Shown here piece by piece: positions 41,629-48,828 of a stretch of 64,000 nt of DNA. This DNA comes from Candidatus Acidulodesulfobacterium ferriphilum. Its GTDB lineage: Bacteria > SZUA-79 > Acidulodesulfobacterales > Acidulodesulfobacteraceae. Positions within the stretch are counted from its first letter, which is position 1, and each line of letters starts with the position of its first letter. The stretch is from assembly GCA_004195035.1 (NCBI GenBank), contig SGBD01000001.1:478368-542367 (forward strand), given 5' to 3'. Under the pieces are notes generated by a model. It was not told the origin of the DNA, searched no databases, and saw only the letters and a list, made by a program, of their open reading frames with translations. Made by a program: the position numbers and the translations under genes.

Positions 41629-42411
41629 TTAGCCCCCATGCGTAAAATTAGAATAATCAATCATAGCCCCATCCACGAATATCGTACTTCCCGTTACATA
41701 AGAAGCGTAATCGGAAACCAAAAAAGCGGCTACCCGGGCTACTTCTTCACATTCCCCCATTCTTCCAAGCGGTATTTTTTTAAGAAGATTATTAAGGGTT
41801 TCCGGATTATCCCAAACATTTTGGTTAATAGGCGTTTTAATTGCGCCGGGGGCTAAAGACATTATTCTTATTCCTAAAGAGCCGACTTCCTGCGCCATAG
41901 TTTTTGTCAGCATGGATAAGCCCGCTTTTGCAGCCGTATATCCGCTGTAACCGCTCCACGGAATATTTTCATGTACCGAAGTTATATTTAAAATTACGCC
42001 TCTTTTTTGGATTACCATATATTTTAAAGCCTCCCTGGAGCAATAAAACGGCCCGAATAGATTAATTTTTACTACCTTTTCCCACTCGGCTATATCCGAT
42101 TCCCACACAAGGGAGCGGGTTCCGTCGATTCCGGCATTATTTACGAGAATATCTATCCCACCCCATTCTTTTATAAAAGCATTCATCATTGCTTCAACCG
42201 AACCCGCATCCGAAACATCGGATTGCAAGGTAAGCACATCGCCGCCTGTCTTTTTTATCTCCGAGGCAATTTCCCCTGCCGCTTCCGCTTCCGAATGGTA
42301 ATTAAGGCCTATCATTGCCCCGTCGGCTGCAAACTCCTTGGCAATAACCTCGCCAAGCCCCGAACTTGCGCCTGTAATTAAAGCTCTCTTGCCTTTTAAA
42401 TTAATATTCAT
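41629..42411 (-). CDS. SDR-family dehydrogenase, probable glucose 1-dehydrogenase
   Basis: Rossmann-fold NAD(P)-dependent oxidoreductase of 260 residues. The cofactor loop GASSGLG is at 14-20, NNAG at 91-94, and the catalytic Asn116, Ser145, Tyr158 and Lys162 are in place. SVHENIPWSGYSGYTAAKAG matches glucose 1-dehydrogenases better than other SDRs. With the adjacent glucoamylase it could oxidise released glucose to gluconolactone; substrate is inferred from context and similarity. A 9-bp inverted repeat lies upstream at 42476-42499. Confidence 0.82.
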   Translation of the reverse strand: MNINLKGKRALITGASSGLGEVIAKEFAADGAMIGLNYHSEAEAAGEIASEIKKTGGDVLTLQSDVSDAGSVEAMMNAFIKEWGGIDILVNNAGIDGTRSLVWESDIAEWEKVVKINLFGPFYCSREALKYMVIQKRGVILNITSVHENIPWSGYSGYTAAKAGLSMLTKTMAQEVGSLGIRIMSLAPGAIKTPINQNVWDNPETLNNLLKKIPLGRMGECEEVARVAAFLVSDYASYVTGSTIFVDGAMIDYSNFTHGG

Positions 42412-42475
42412 AATTAAAATCCCAATATAATATTATTTTACCTATTTTTCTTTTATCTTAATCGCCGCCGCTTAA

Positions 42476-42517
42476 TTTATTAAATGATTCTTTAATAAAT
42501 CACATATTAAAAGTATA
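42476..42517 (-). promoter_or_regulatory. Possible promoter and operator palindrome of the SDR gene
   Basis: A perfect 9-bp inverted repeat, TTTATTAAA and TTTAATAAA with a 6-bp spacer, spans 42476-42499. A TATACT hexamer (minus strand, 42512-42517) sits just upstream, so the palindrome would lie immediately after the transcription start, a typical operator position. No strong -35 box is seen. Confidence 0.4.
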
Positions 42518-42527
42518 CACCCATTTT

Positions 42528-42697
42528 CTATTTTATGTAAGCTGAAATCGCTTCAAGGTCGTCAGCGGCTTCAAATGTCCGGATTATTTTTCGAGCCATT
42601 TCGACATTTTCTTTTCGATTTCATTTTCTTCGTAAACGCGCCCTTATTCCTCGTCCTTCAAGCCGCGTTCGATTTAGTGTATTACATATAAAAGATA
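42528..42697 (-). pseudogene. Toxin-antitoxin remnant: antitoxin 3' end and toxin 5' end
   Basis: Read on the minus strand, 42697-42584 encodes an antitoxin-like C-terminus: YVIH, stop, IERGLKDEE, stop, GRVYEENEIEKKMSKWLEK. It is broken by two in-frame TAA codons (42674-42676 and 42644-42646). An overlapping ATG at 42599 starts MARKIIRTFEAADDLEAISAYIK, the N-terminus of a ParE/RelE-type toxin, which stops at TAG (42528-42530) after 23 residues. The overlap of antitoxin end and toxin start is the normal operon layout, so this is a dead type II locus. The antitoxin 5' half is at 44194-44322. Confidence 0.75.
42644..42697. repeat. 54-bp direct repeat, copy 1
   Basis: Matches 44194-44247 at 52 of 54 positions (differences at 42648 and 42693), at a fixed spacing of 1550 bp. 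The repeat lies within the antitoxin coding region. The two copies bracket the riboswitch and permease gene. Confidence 0.9.
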
Positions 42698-42721
42698 TGA
42701 AAAAAATCCATAAAAAAATCC

Positions 42722-42751
42722 TTGACACTAATTATTTATGTATGCTAATAT
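42722..42751 (+). promoter_or_regulatory. Probable promoter of the riboswitch-permease unit
   Basis: TTGACA (42722-42727) and TAATAT (42746-42751) are 18 bp apart, about 50 bp before the riboswitch. The -35 box is perfect and the -10 box is weak. The promoter sits 25 bp inside the direct repeat, so the cassette carries its own start signal. Confidence 0.6.
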
Positions 42752-42795
42752 TTTGGCAAATCGTTCTTTGTAAATAAATATTAACCAAACTTTAT

Positions 42796-42970
42796 CTTAA
42801 AAGTTTAGGGAAACAGGTGTAAATCCTGTACTGTACCCGCAGCCGTGATAACTTATAACGGGCTTTTTATTCTAAACCGTTATTAAGAATATTCCGATAT
42901 GCCACTGGCAAGATTAATATTTGCCGGGAAGGCGGAATGTTCCCATGTTTAAGCCGGAAGACCTGCTTTT
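42796..42970 (+). ncRNA. Cobalamin riboswitch
   Basis: The leader of the NiCoT gene has the conserved pattern of adenosylcobalamin riboswitches. AGGGAAACAGGTGTAAATCC and CTGTACCCGCAGCCGTGA occur near the 5' side, GCCACTGG and GGGAAGGCGG follow, and the B12 box AGCCGGAAGACCTGCT is at 42952-42967. The ribosome-binding site GCGGGAGG is about 25 bp beyond. In this family cobalamin binding lowers expression. Boundaries are approximate. Confidence 0.93.
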
Positions 42971-43007
42971 AGATAACATTTTAATTTAATTAGCGGGAGG
43001 TCTAATT

Positions 43008-44036
43008 ATGTTTTCACGCCTTTTTAATTCTTTTAGTTTTAAACAAAGAGCCATTCTTCTTTACGCTTTATTAATTTCCTATCTGTTAGTTTCCGTAGTC
43101 ATCTTAATCGACAGATCACGAGAATTCCCTACTATGCTGAGCCTCGGCGCGCTCGCCTTTTTCTTCGGTTTAAAGCACGCCTTAGACGCCGACCATATTG
43201 CTGCGATAGATAATACCACGAGAAAAATAATGAATGACGGAAAAAAGCCCGTCGGAGTCGGATTCTTTTTTTCGCTGGGACATTCCGTTTCCGTTTTTGT
43301 CTTAACTATAATTACCATAATAATAGGAAAATTTGTGGTTAAGGCATATCCTGAATTGGGCGATATAGGCGGTTTGATAGGCACGGGCGTTTCTGCATTG
43401 TTTTTGTATCTTATCGCTTTTATGAACGTTATCATCTTAATAAGCATCATTAAGATTGCAAAGGATTTTAAAAACCTAAAAAATAAAAAAATCGAAGAAG
43501 AACTGCTGAAAAGAGGGTTTATGTTCCGGTATTTCAGCGGAATTATGAAGCTTATAACGTCGAGCTGGCAGATGTTCTTTGTAGGAGTGTTATTCGGCAT
43601 CGGCTTCGATACCGCAAGCGAGGTCGCGATACTGTCGATGTCCGCTTTATTCGCTTCATCAGGACATCCGTTTATAGATGTTATGATATTGCCTTTAATA
43701 TTTTCGGCAGGCATGATGATGCTTGACTCTACCGACGGCGTTATAATGCAGTATGCTTATAGCTGGGCTTTTTTAAATCCGGTAAGAAAAATCTTTTATA
43801 ATATCTCCATTACAAGCATTTCCGTTTTTTTGGCATTCTGCATAGGAACGATAGAATGGCTTCAGGTTATAGGAATGGAATTTAATCTGAGGGGAGAGCC
43901 GTGGGATTTTTTCAATAATGTTTCATTCGGAATGTTGGGCGGCGCTATCGCTATAATATTGACGTCCGCATGGCTTCTATCCTTAGCCGTGTATAAATTA
44001 AGCAGGGTAGAAGAAAGATATAACGGGGGCGAATGA
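43008..44036 (+). CDS. NiCoT-family nickel/cobalt permease
   Basis: High-affinity uptake of Co2+ or Ni2+ across the inner membrane. The 342 residues contain about eight hydrophobic helices, the signature HALDADHIAAID (His57, Asp60, Asp62, His63) in helix 2, FSLGHSVSVF in helix 3 and GFDTASE in the second half. The cobalamin riboswitch points to cobalt as the substrate, since cells short of B12 would raise uptake. GGGAGG precedes the ATG. The TGA stop overlaps the ATG of a broken downstream gene. Confidence 0.93.
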   Translation: MFSRLFNSFSFKQRAILLYALLISYLLVSVVILIDRSREFPTMLSLGALAFFFGLKHALDADHIAAIDNTTRKIMNDGKKPVGVGFFFSLGHSVSVFVLTIITIIIGKFVVKAYPELGDIGGLIGTGVSALFLYLIAFMNVIILISIIKIAKDFKNLKNKKIEEELLKRGFMFRYFSGIMKLITSSWQMFFVGVLFGIGFDTASEVAILSMSALFASSGHPFIDVMILPLIFSAGMMMLDSTDGVIMQYAYSWAFLNPVRKIFYNISITSISVFLAFCIGTIEWLQVIGMEFNLRGEPWDFFNNVSFGMLGGAIAIILTSAWLLSLAVYKLSRVEERYNGGE

Positions 44037-44203
44037 AAATAATGATAAATCCGACGATTGATTTTAAAAAAAACCTATAGGCTGTTTTTAACTCTGGATT
44101 ATATTTATATTCGTACAGTTTGTTTATTTGCTGCCGCCCGCGCATGCATCGGACTACAGTTCAAATTATACTGCCGGTTCTAAAGACTCTTTTTTATCCC
44201 TCG
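44033..44203 (+). pseudogene. Broken secreted-protein gene after the permease
   Basis: An ATG overlaps the permease stop (ATGA, 44033-44036) but that frame ends after MKIMINPTIDFKKNL. A shift into another frame gives LWIIFIFVQFVYLLPPAHA, a hydrophobic stretch ending in Ala-x-Ala like a signal peptide, then SDYSSNYTAGSKDSFLS. The sequence then runs into the direct repeat. The pattern suggests a periplasmic protein gene coupled to the permease that was frameshifted and cut. The family is not recognisable, and the reading is tentative. Confidence 0.4.
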
Positions 44204-44247
44204 TCCTTCAAGCCGCGTTCGATTTAGTGTATTACATATAAATGATA
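44194..44247. repeat. 54-bp direct repeat, copy 2
   Basis: Second copy of the repeat at 42644-42697 in the same orientation. It encodes the same antitoxin segment, including the same two in-frame TAA codons. Confidence 0.9.
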
Positions 44248-44322
44248 CTGTATATCTTTTAAAGTGCAGTTATCCGGCAAGCGCTTTAGAAGGTCGGCAA
44301 CTTCATTTTTGACCGTCTGCAT
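44194..44322 (-). pseudogene. Antitoxin remnant, 5' part
   Basis: An ATG at 44322, with GGAG upstream, starts MQTVKNEVADLLKRLPDN, continuing CTLKDIQYHLYVIH to a TAA at 44224-44226 after 32 residues; in the same frame beyond it IERGLKDEG is followed by another TAA. The N-terminal pattern (LLKRLPDNCTLKDIQYHLYV) matches small antitoxins paired with ParE/RelE-type toxins. The missing 3' half of the antitoxin and the toxin start are at 42528-42697, beyond the permease cassette. No gene is seen in 44323-44444. Confidence 0.72.
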
Positions 44323-44444
44323 TTTTTTCTCCGCTAAAGATTTACTCACGTTATTTATATACTGTATTTATTATAGTATTAATAATACATAATAATGGAG
44401 CCGAATTTATTTATCCGCAAATGTTGAAACCTTCCATGTTATTA

Positions 44445-45365
44445 TTAATATGTTATTTCATTTTCTATAAATTTACTGTCTGTCAATATATTATTTTTTA
44501 TCCATTTCAAGGTAACTGCAACAAAAGCTGAAGTAGCGGGAGAAAGATCTGAAAACGGCATTATAGACGCAAGACCTATCCTGCGTTTTAAAATAGGTTT
44601 AAGCGGCAAAATTTTAACATTAGGTATATATTCAGGTAATGCAAATTTTGGCATTATAGCTATCCCCAGTCCTTCTTTAACCATAGCCAATAGCGTTCCT
44701 ATATTGCTTACTTTGTATTTCCACGGCGGAAGTTTTCCGGTTAACGACTTAAACGCTTTTTTTACTAATAACTGGCAGTTACTGTTCCATGTTATCATCA
44801 TGGAATATTTAGTTAATTCCTCAATGCTAATTGAATTTTGAGTCGCCAAAGTATGGGCTTCGGATAAAACCACCATCATATCATCGGATATTATAGGAAT
44901 TGTTTCAAGAGTATCATACGGAAATGTAATAAATCCCACATCTATCGTGCGGGATACGATCCAGTCTCTTATTTCTCCCTCTGTCCCTTCAAAAATTTTT
45001 AAATCAATTTTAGGATATCTTAATTTAAATAAACGGATTATTCCGGGGAGAAAATTAGTAGAAACGCCTTCAAAACTTCCGATTTTAACTTGTCCTGCCT
45101 GCAGTTTTAACGAAGCGCTAACTTCCTGTTTTATATACTCCATATTTGCAACAATAGCGCGTGCGTGTTTGAGTATTTTAACACCTGTTTCCGTGGGGTA
45201 AATCCCGTCTTTTCCTCGATGAATGAGTTTTATATCTAATTCAGACTCTAAATCTGCTATTGAGTGACTTACCGCAGATTGGGTGATATAAAGTTCGTCT
45301 GCCGCCATTGAAAAATTTTTTAATTCAATGATTTTGATTAAAATTATTAATTGATTTAATGTCAT
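44445..45365 (-). CDS. LysR-family transcriptional regulator
   Basis: A 306-residue regulator with an N-terminal winged helix-turn-helix (AADELYITQSAVSHSIADLE, about 22-41) and a C-terminal type 2 periplasmic-binding-like effector domain (from about residue 92). It is transcribed away from an EamA-family transporter gene, the classic LysR layout, so it likely controls that gene and itself. The effector cannot be read from sequence; regulators of this shape (CysL/CbbR-like) are varied. Confidence 0.92.
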   Translation of the reverse strand: MTLNQLIILIKIIELKNFSMAADELYITQSAVSHSIADLESELDIKLIHRGKDGIYPTETGVKILKHARAIVANMEYIKQEVSASLKLQAGQVKIGSFEGVSTNFLPGIIRLFKLRYPKIDLKIFEGTEGEIRDWIVSRTIDVGFITFPYDTLETIPIISDDMMVVLSEAHTLATQNSISIEELTKYSMMITWNSNCQLLVKKAFKSLTGKLPPWKYKVSNIGTLLAMVKEGLGIAIMPKFALPEYIPNVKILPLKPILKRRIGLASIMPFSDLSPATSAFVAVTLKWIKNNILTDSKFIENEITY

Positions 45366-45384
45366 GAGTTTTTTCTCATATTTT

Positions 45385-45399
45385 ATGAATACTATTCAT
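45385..45399. promoter_or_regulatory. LysR-type operator palindrome
   Basis: ATGAATACTATTCAT is a perfect 6-3-6 palindrome containing the T-N11-A core expected for LysR proteins. It lies in the 167-bp divergent region, close to the regulator start. A second imperfect arrangement, AAATTAT and ATAATTT, follows about 10 bp later. Confidence 0.6.
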
Positions 45400-45532
45400 T
45401 TTATTTATAAATTATTTATATGATAACATAATTTTAAATCAAATAAAAAATATATATAAAATTTTGAAATTATTTATATTTCTAAATAGATTTTGACTAT
45501 TAATTTAAACTAAACTGCATGGAATTTCTTTT

Positions 45533-46432
45533 ATGAATCGTTTAAAGTTCATTATATTAATTGTGTTATCCACTGCGCTGATGGGGTCAGCTTTTTCAGT
45601 AATTAAAATGGGCGATATGTATGCATCGCCTTTAATGTTTGCCGCGATACGTTTCATTCTGGCCGGGCTATTGTTATCTTTCATTGTAGGACTTATGCGG
45701 ATGCCTCATCCAAAACATTCAAGCGAATGGTTTTACGTTGCACTGATTGGATTTTTTCAAACAACAGGTGTTTTTGGAGCTATTTTTTTGAGTTTGCGCA
45801 CCATCACTGCGGGAGAATCATCTATTTTAATATTCGTAAACCCCATATTAGTTGTTTTATTTAGTGCGTTTATCGGCATACGATATCGTTTGCTTCAGTG
45901 GTTTGGGGTCATTGTTGGCTTTATCGGAGTAGTAATATTAATTGGATTTCACCCTTATTATCAAGTAGGCGTGTGGATAGCACTGTCAGGTGCGGTATTT
46001 TGGGCTATAACCACATTATTGGTTAAGCGGGTGGCCAGTTTTATAAACATTTGGGTGCTGACCGCTTATCAAATGCTGATTGGAGGAATACTGCTGCTTT
46101 TTATCAGTGAAATTTTTGGGCATCCATATGTCATTTTAAATTTTTCATTTGTTTTAATCGTTCTTTGGCTTGCAATTATGAGCTCCATTGTGCAATTTGG
46201 AATCTGGTTTTATTTAATTCAAAAAAACAACCCCGGGAAGGTCAGCTCTTTTTTATTTTTAGCTCCGCTGTTCGGAGTTTTGTCCGGATTAATTTTATTA
46301 AGGGAACCTGTCACTTTGCAAATAATTTTAGGCGGCTTTTTTATTTTGTTGGGTATATTTCTTGTCAATAGTACTGAATCCCAACGAACAATATTGGAAA
46401 AAGCGGAGGTTGAAACAGAAGGCAACCCTTAA
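45533..46432 (+). CDS. EamA/DMT-family transporter
   Basis: A 299-residue inner-membrane protein with ten hydrophobic helices in two EamA repeats (helices 1-5 and 6-10). The first repeat has a small/aromatic pattern near SAFSVIKMGDMYASPLMFAA, the second near GAVFWAITTLLVKR. Members export amino acids, nucleobases or other metabolites; the substrate here is unknown. The divergent LysR gene suggests inducible expression. Downstream, 46433-46641 holds no supported gene. Confidence 0.9.
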   Translation: MNRLKFIILIVLSTALMGSAFSVIKMGDMYASPLMFAAIRFILAGLLLSFIVGLMRMPHPKHSSEWFYVALIGFFQTTGVFGAIFLSLRTITAGESSILIFVNPILVVLFSAFIGIRYRLLQWFGVIVGFIGVVILIGFHPYYQVGVWIALSGAVFWAITTLLVKRVASFINIWVLTAYQMLIGGILLLFISEIFGHPYVILNFSFVLIVLWLAIMSSIVQFGIWFYLIQKNNPGKVSSFLFLAPLFGVLSGLILLREPVTLQIILGGFFILLGIFLVNSTESQRTILEKAEVETEGNP

Positions 46433-46641
46433 ATAATTACTAACGCAAAAAAAGAGTCAAAAAACGTATTGTGGAAAAGGTATCCGATTTATTTTTTTTA
46501 ATACTTTATGAAAATCAAAGAGGACATGGATAAATTTATTGCCGATAAGAGGACTCCAAGCGATGCCAAACAAAACTGAAAAATATTAAGCGGCATCGCG
46601 TCCCTGATTTTCCGAAACTAAAAGAGAGTGTATAACCGGCT

Positions 46642-46896
46642 CTATTTCTTATAAATGTTTCTTCTATGGCCAACGGCCTGAATGAGGAGAGACTCGTCTT
46701 TAATCGTGTAGATAACTCTATAATCTCCTATCCTGAACTTGTAAACCCCCGATAAGTCTCCTGAAAGGGGCAGGGGAATTATATTGTCGAAGCGTTCCGA
46801 GAACCACGATATTTTACTTAGTATGCGCTTTGCTACAGGCTTATCGAGCCTGCCGAGGTCTTCTAATGCGTTCTCGGTCCATTCGGCATTATGCAA
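46642..46896 (-). CDS. RelE/ParE-family toxin
   Basis: An 84-residue protein with EWTENALEDLGRLDKPVAKR near the start and FRIGDYRVIYTIKDESLLIQ toward the end, the RelE-fold pattern of mRNA-cleaving toxins. The start appears to be TTG at 46896, overlapping the antitoxin stop by eight bases, with a poorly spaced ribosome-binding site, so it is probably translated by coupling. The partner antitoxin is immediately upstream. Confidence 0.85.
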   Translation of the reverse strand: MHNAEWTENALEDLGRLDKPVAKRILSKISWFSERFDNIIPLPLSGDLSGVYKFRIGDYRVIYTIKDESLLIQAVGHRRNIYKK

Positions 46897-47086
46897 ACCT
46901 TTTCAGCGCCTCCGCGTGGGATATTTTTTTGGAAGGATTTTTTAACCTGCGTTCCAGTTCGACTTTGAATTCCTCATCAAGATGTAAACCGGAATCAGGG
47001 TCGCCAAGCAGTTCAACAACCTTTTCCTCTATTATCTGGTTCAGGTCGTCAATCGTAATGTTGTTAATTTTATCAATATTCTTCAT
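46889..47086 (-). CDS. Type II antitoxin of the RelE-type toxin
   Basis: A 65-residue acidic protein, MKNIDKINNITIDDLNQIIE at the start and SHAEALKRFA at the end. Its size, overlap with the toxin frame and upstream position mark it as the antitoxin; the DNA-binding class is not clear. TATAAT at 47093-47098 is directly before the ATG, so the mRNA could be leaderless. It begins 7 bp after the end of an integrase remnant. Confidence 0.78.
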   Translation of the reverse strand: MKNIDKINNITIDDLNQIIEEKVVELLGDPDSGLHLDEEFKVELERRLKNPSKKISHAEALKRFA

Positions 47087-47093
47087 ATGGGTA

Positions 47094-47525
47094 TTATAAC
47101 ATAAAAATTACCGGCCCGAAATTTATCTTCGCTTCTTTTTTATTTTTATTTTTTTCCAACGACATCAATGCAAGTTTTCTCTCGAGCCGGTAATTTTTAA
47201 TGTCAAGCGGCACGATTGCCGATAATGTTTTGTCTTTAAAGAAAGGAAAAAATGCCTGGCGGCAATAATTTTACGCTCTATAGCTTTTTTGGAATTACCG
47301 TTATTTTTCAAGTAATTTTGCCATGCGGCCAAAAATAAAAGGCTCTTGTTTCTATTAGTCAGCAGACTATTTTCCCTTTTAATAATATCGTTCTTAACGG
47401 ATATTTCAATCTGTTCGACAAGCTTGCGGTCGGCAGTTTTGCATGAGTGCCTGTATCTTTTTCCCCCGAACAGGAAATCGTAATAATAAAACTTGCGTAT
47501 TTTATAATAGCCGTATTTTACCCAT
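47094..47525 (-). pseudogene. Tyrosine recombinase (integrase) remnant
   Basis: Two frames together read as the N-terminal half of a phage-type integrase. MGKYGYYKIRKFYYYDFLFG with GKRYRHSCKT is the arm-binding domain, then LFLAAWQNYLKNNGNSKKAI and FFKDKTLSAIVPLDIKNYRL form the SAM-like core-binding domain. Frameshifts lie in A- and T-runs near 47516 and about 47257. The catalytic R-K-H-R-H/W-Y domain is absent; the frame ends at 47094. Its position beside tRNA-His suggests an old integrated element. A 13-bp inverted repeat (47103-47115, 47186-47198) lies within it. Confidence 0.75.
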
Positions 47526-47667
47526 CTCCACGGGCTTTTTGACTATTATATCACCCATGTAAAAATTCCGCCATAAAAAGACAAAAATGGGTAAAAAACG
47601 ATATTATTTGATTAAATATGATAAAGGTTTGAAAACAGGAAAGCCTTATGAAATATGCGGTTTTAAG

Positions 47668-47744
47668 TGGGGTGGATGACAGGTTTTGAACCTGCGACCA
47701 CCGGAGTCACAATCCGGGGCTCTACCAGCTGAGCTACATCCACC
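47668..47744 (-). tRNA. tRNA-His (GTG anticodon)
   Basis: Minus-strand cloverleaf with the extra G-1 paired to C73, acceptor GTGGATG/CATCCAC, anticodon loop TTGTGAC (anticodon GTG), T loop TTCAAAA and encoded CCA. It faces the integrase remnant with its 3' end, the usual side for integration. The strip 47526-47667 holds only a 30-codon open frame (47587-47679). Confidence 0.96.
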
Positions 47745-47755
47745 ATAAGAGAGAT

Positions 47756-47784
47756 ACTATATATTTTATTTTATCAAAATTCAA
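47756..47784 (-). promoter_or_regulatory. Promoter of tRNA-His
   Basis: TTGAAT (47779-47784) and TATAGT (47756-47761) on the minus strand are 17 bp apart, placing the transcription start about 5 bp before the tRNA 5' end. Confidence 0.55.
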
Positions 47785-47809
47785 TTTAAAATTAAATATT
47801 TTTTTAAAC

Positions 47810-48241
47810 TTAAAATAATGCATCTATTCCTAACGCCCTTCCTGAACCTGTAAATATTATCACCAATTCGCACATTATAAAGGTAAGATTTATCGCCAAC
47901 TCTGCAGGACCCATCCAGAACATCGCCAGAAGATAATTAAGGTTTAGAAAAATACCGACAAAACCCGCGATTCCGGTTAAAAACCCTGCCGTCAAAAAAA
48001 TCCCCGCGAATAACTCTCCCATAACTATTAATATAGCAAACAAAAACGCGTTTGGAATAACAAAATGATTTAAAAATATAACATAAAGCCGTAAGGGGTC
48101 ATGACTTGCAAAATATGAAAGCCTGCTATGAAAATTGGAAAAGAAAAACGGACTTAATTTAGAGTGGACGGCATAAAGAAAATAAATACCTATATATATC
48201 CGCAAAAAAGCATTCCACACACTTGAATTTTTAGCCGCCAT
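47810..48241 (-). CDS. DoxX-family membrane protein
   Basis: A 143-residue protein with four hydrophobic helices. FLRIYIGIYFLYAVHSKLSP near the N-terminus and the helix-2 segment VMGELFAGIFLTAGFLTG fit DoxX/DoxD proteins. Members are linked to thiosulfate:quinone oxidation (DoxD) or redox processes, but small DoxX proteins have mixed roles and none can be assigned here. It is a single gene with tRNA-His downstream. Confidence 0.82.
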   Translation of the reverse strand: MAAKNSSVWNAFLRIYIGIYFLYAVHSKLSPFFFSNFHSRLSYFASHDPLRLYVIFLNHFVIPNAFLFAILIVMGELFAGIFLTAGFLTGIAGFVGIFLNLNYLLAMFWMGPAELAINLTFIMCELVIIFTGSGRALGIDALF

Positions 48242-48411
48242 AAAAATACCTTAACTTATTATCGTTAATTTGAGATTATATTACAATTTATAATTAATAG
48301 TACGGTGCGCAACGATAAATAATGCGATTTTCAAATCTTTCAATCCCAAATTTTATATTAATCTAAATTTTTAATATTTAATATCAAAAATAATATCACG
48401 AAAAATTAATT

Positions 48412-48828
48412 ATGTCTATTGCCCCGCGAATTATTTTTTATGATATAATCTTTATTGTGAATAAAATATTTGTGGTTCATGAACATCATGCAAGCCACTT
48501 ACATTGGGACTTAAGGCTTGAAGAAAACGGGGTTTTAATTTCTTTTGCCTTACCTAAAGAACCTCCGTTAGAACATGGAAAAAGGAACCTTGCGATAAAA
48601 GTTGAAGATCATCCGCTTTCTTATGCAAATTTCGAAGGCATAATTCCCGAAGGTCATTACGGCGCAGGAACCGTTAAAATTTGGGATAACGGGACTTATA
48701 GAACCATAAAAAAAGACAATTCTAAGTATATCCTTAATTTTAACGGTGAAAAAATGGACGGTGAATATACCTTGCTAAAGTTCGATAAGGCAGGAGAAAA
48801 TCACTGGCTATTTTTTAAAAATAAATAA
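48412..48828 (+). CDS. Stand-alone LigD-type 3'-phosphoesterase
   Basis: Matches the phosphoesterase module of bacterial DNA ligase D, which removes 3' phosphates or ribonucleotides at DNA ends. The family residues His25, His31, Asp33, Arg35, His67 and Tyr71 all align in HEHHASHLHWDLRLE and VEDHPLSY. No ligase, polymerase or Ku gene is in the window, so it may act alone or with distant partners. A GTG at 48457 (after a TATAAT at 48444-48449) could be the true start, giving about 123 residues; the ATG is used here. Confidence 0.87.
   Translation: MSIAPRIIFYDIIFIVNKIFVVHEHHASHLHWDLRLEENGVLISFALPKEPPLEHGKRNLAIKVEDHPLSYANFEGIIPEGHYGAGTVKIWDNGTYRTIKKDNSKYILNFNGEKMDGEYTLLKFDKAGENHWLFFKNK

Noticed and set aside
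46508-46579. Small frame MKIKEDMDKFIADKRTPSDA and a few more residues
   Set aside because: Only 23 codons, no clear ribosome-binding site and no family recognised; could be a relic, but unsupported.
47587-47679. 30-codon frame ending within tRNA-His
   Set aside because: It runs into a tRNA gene and matches no family I recognise; may be leftover of the integrated element.
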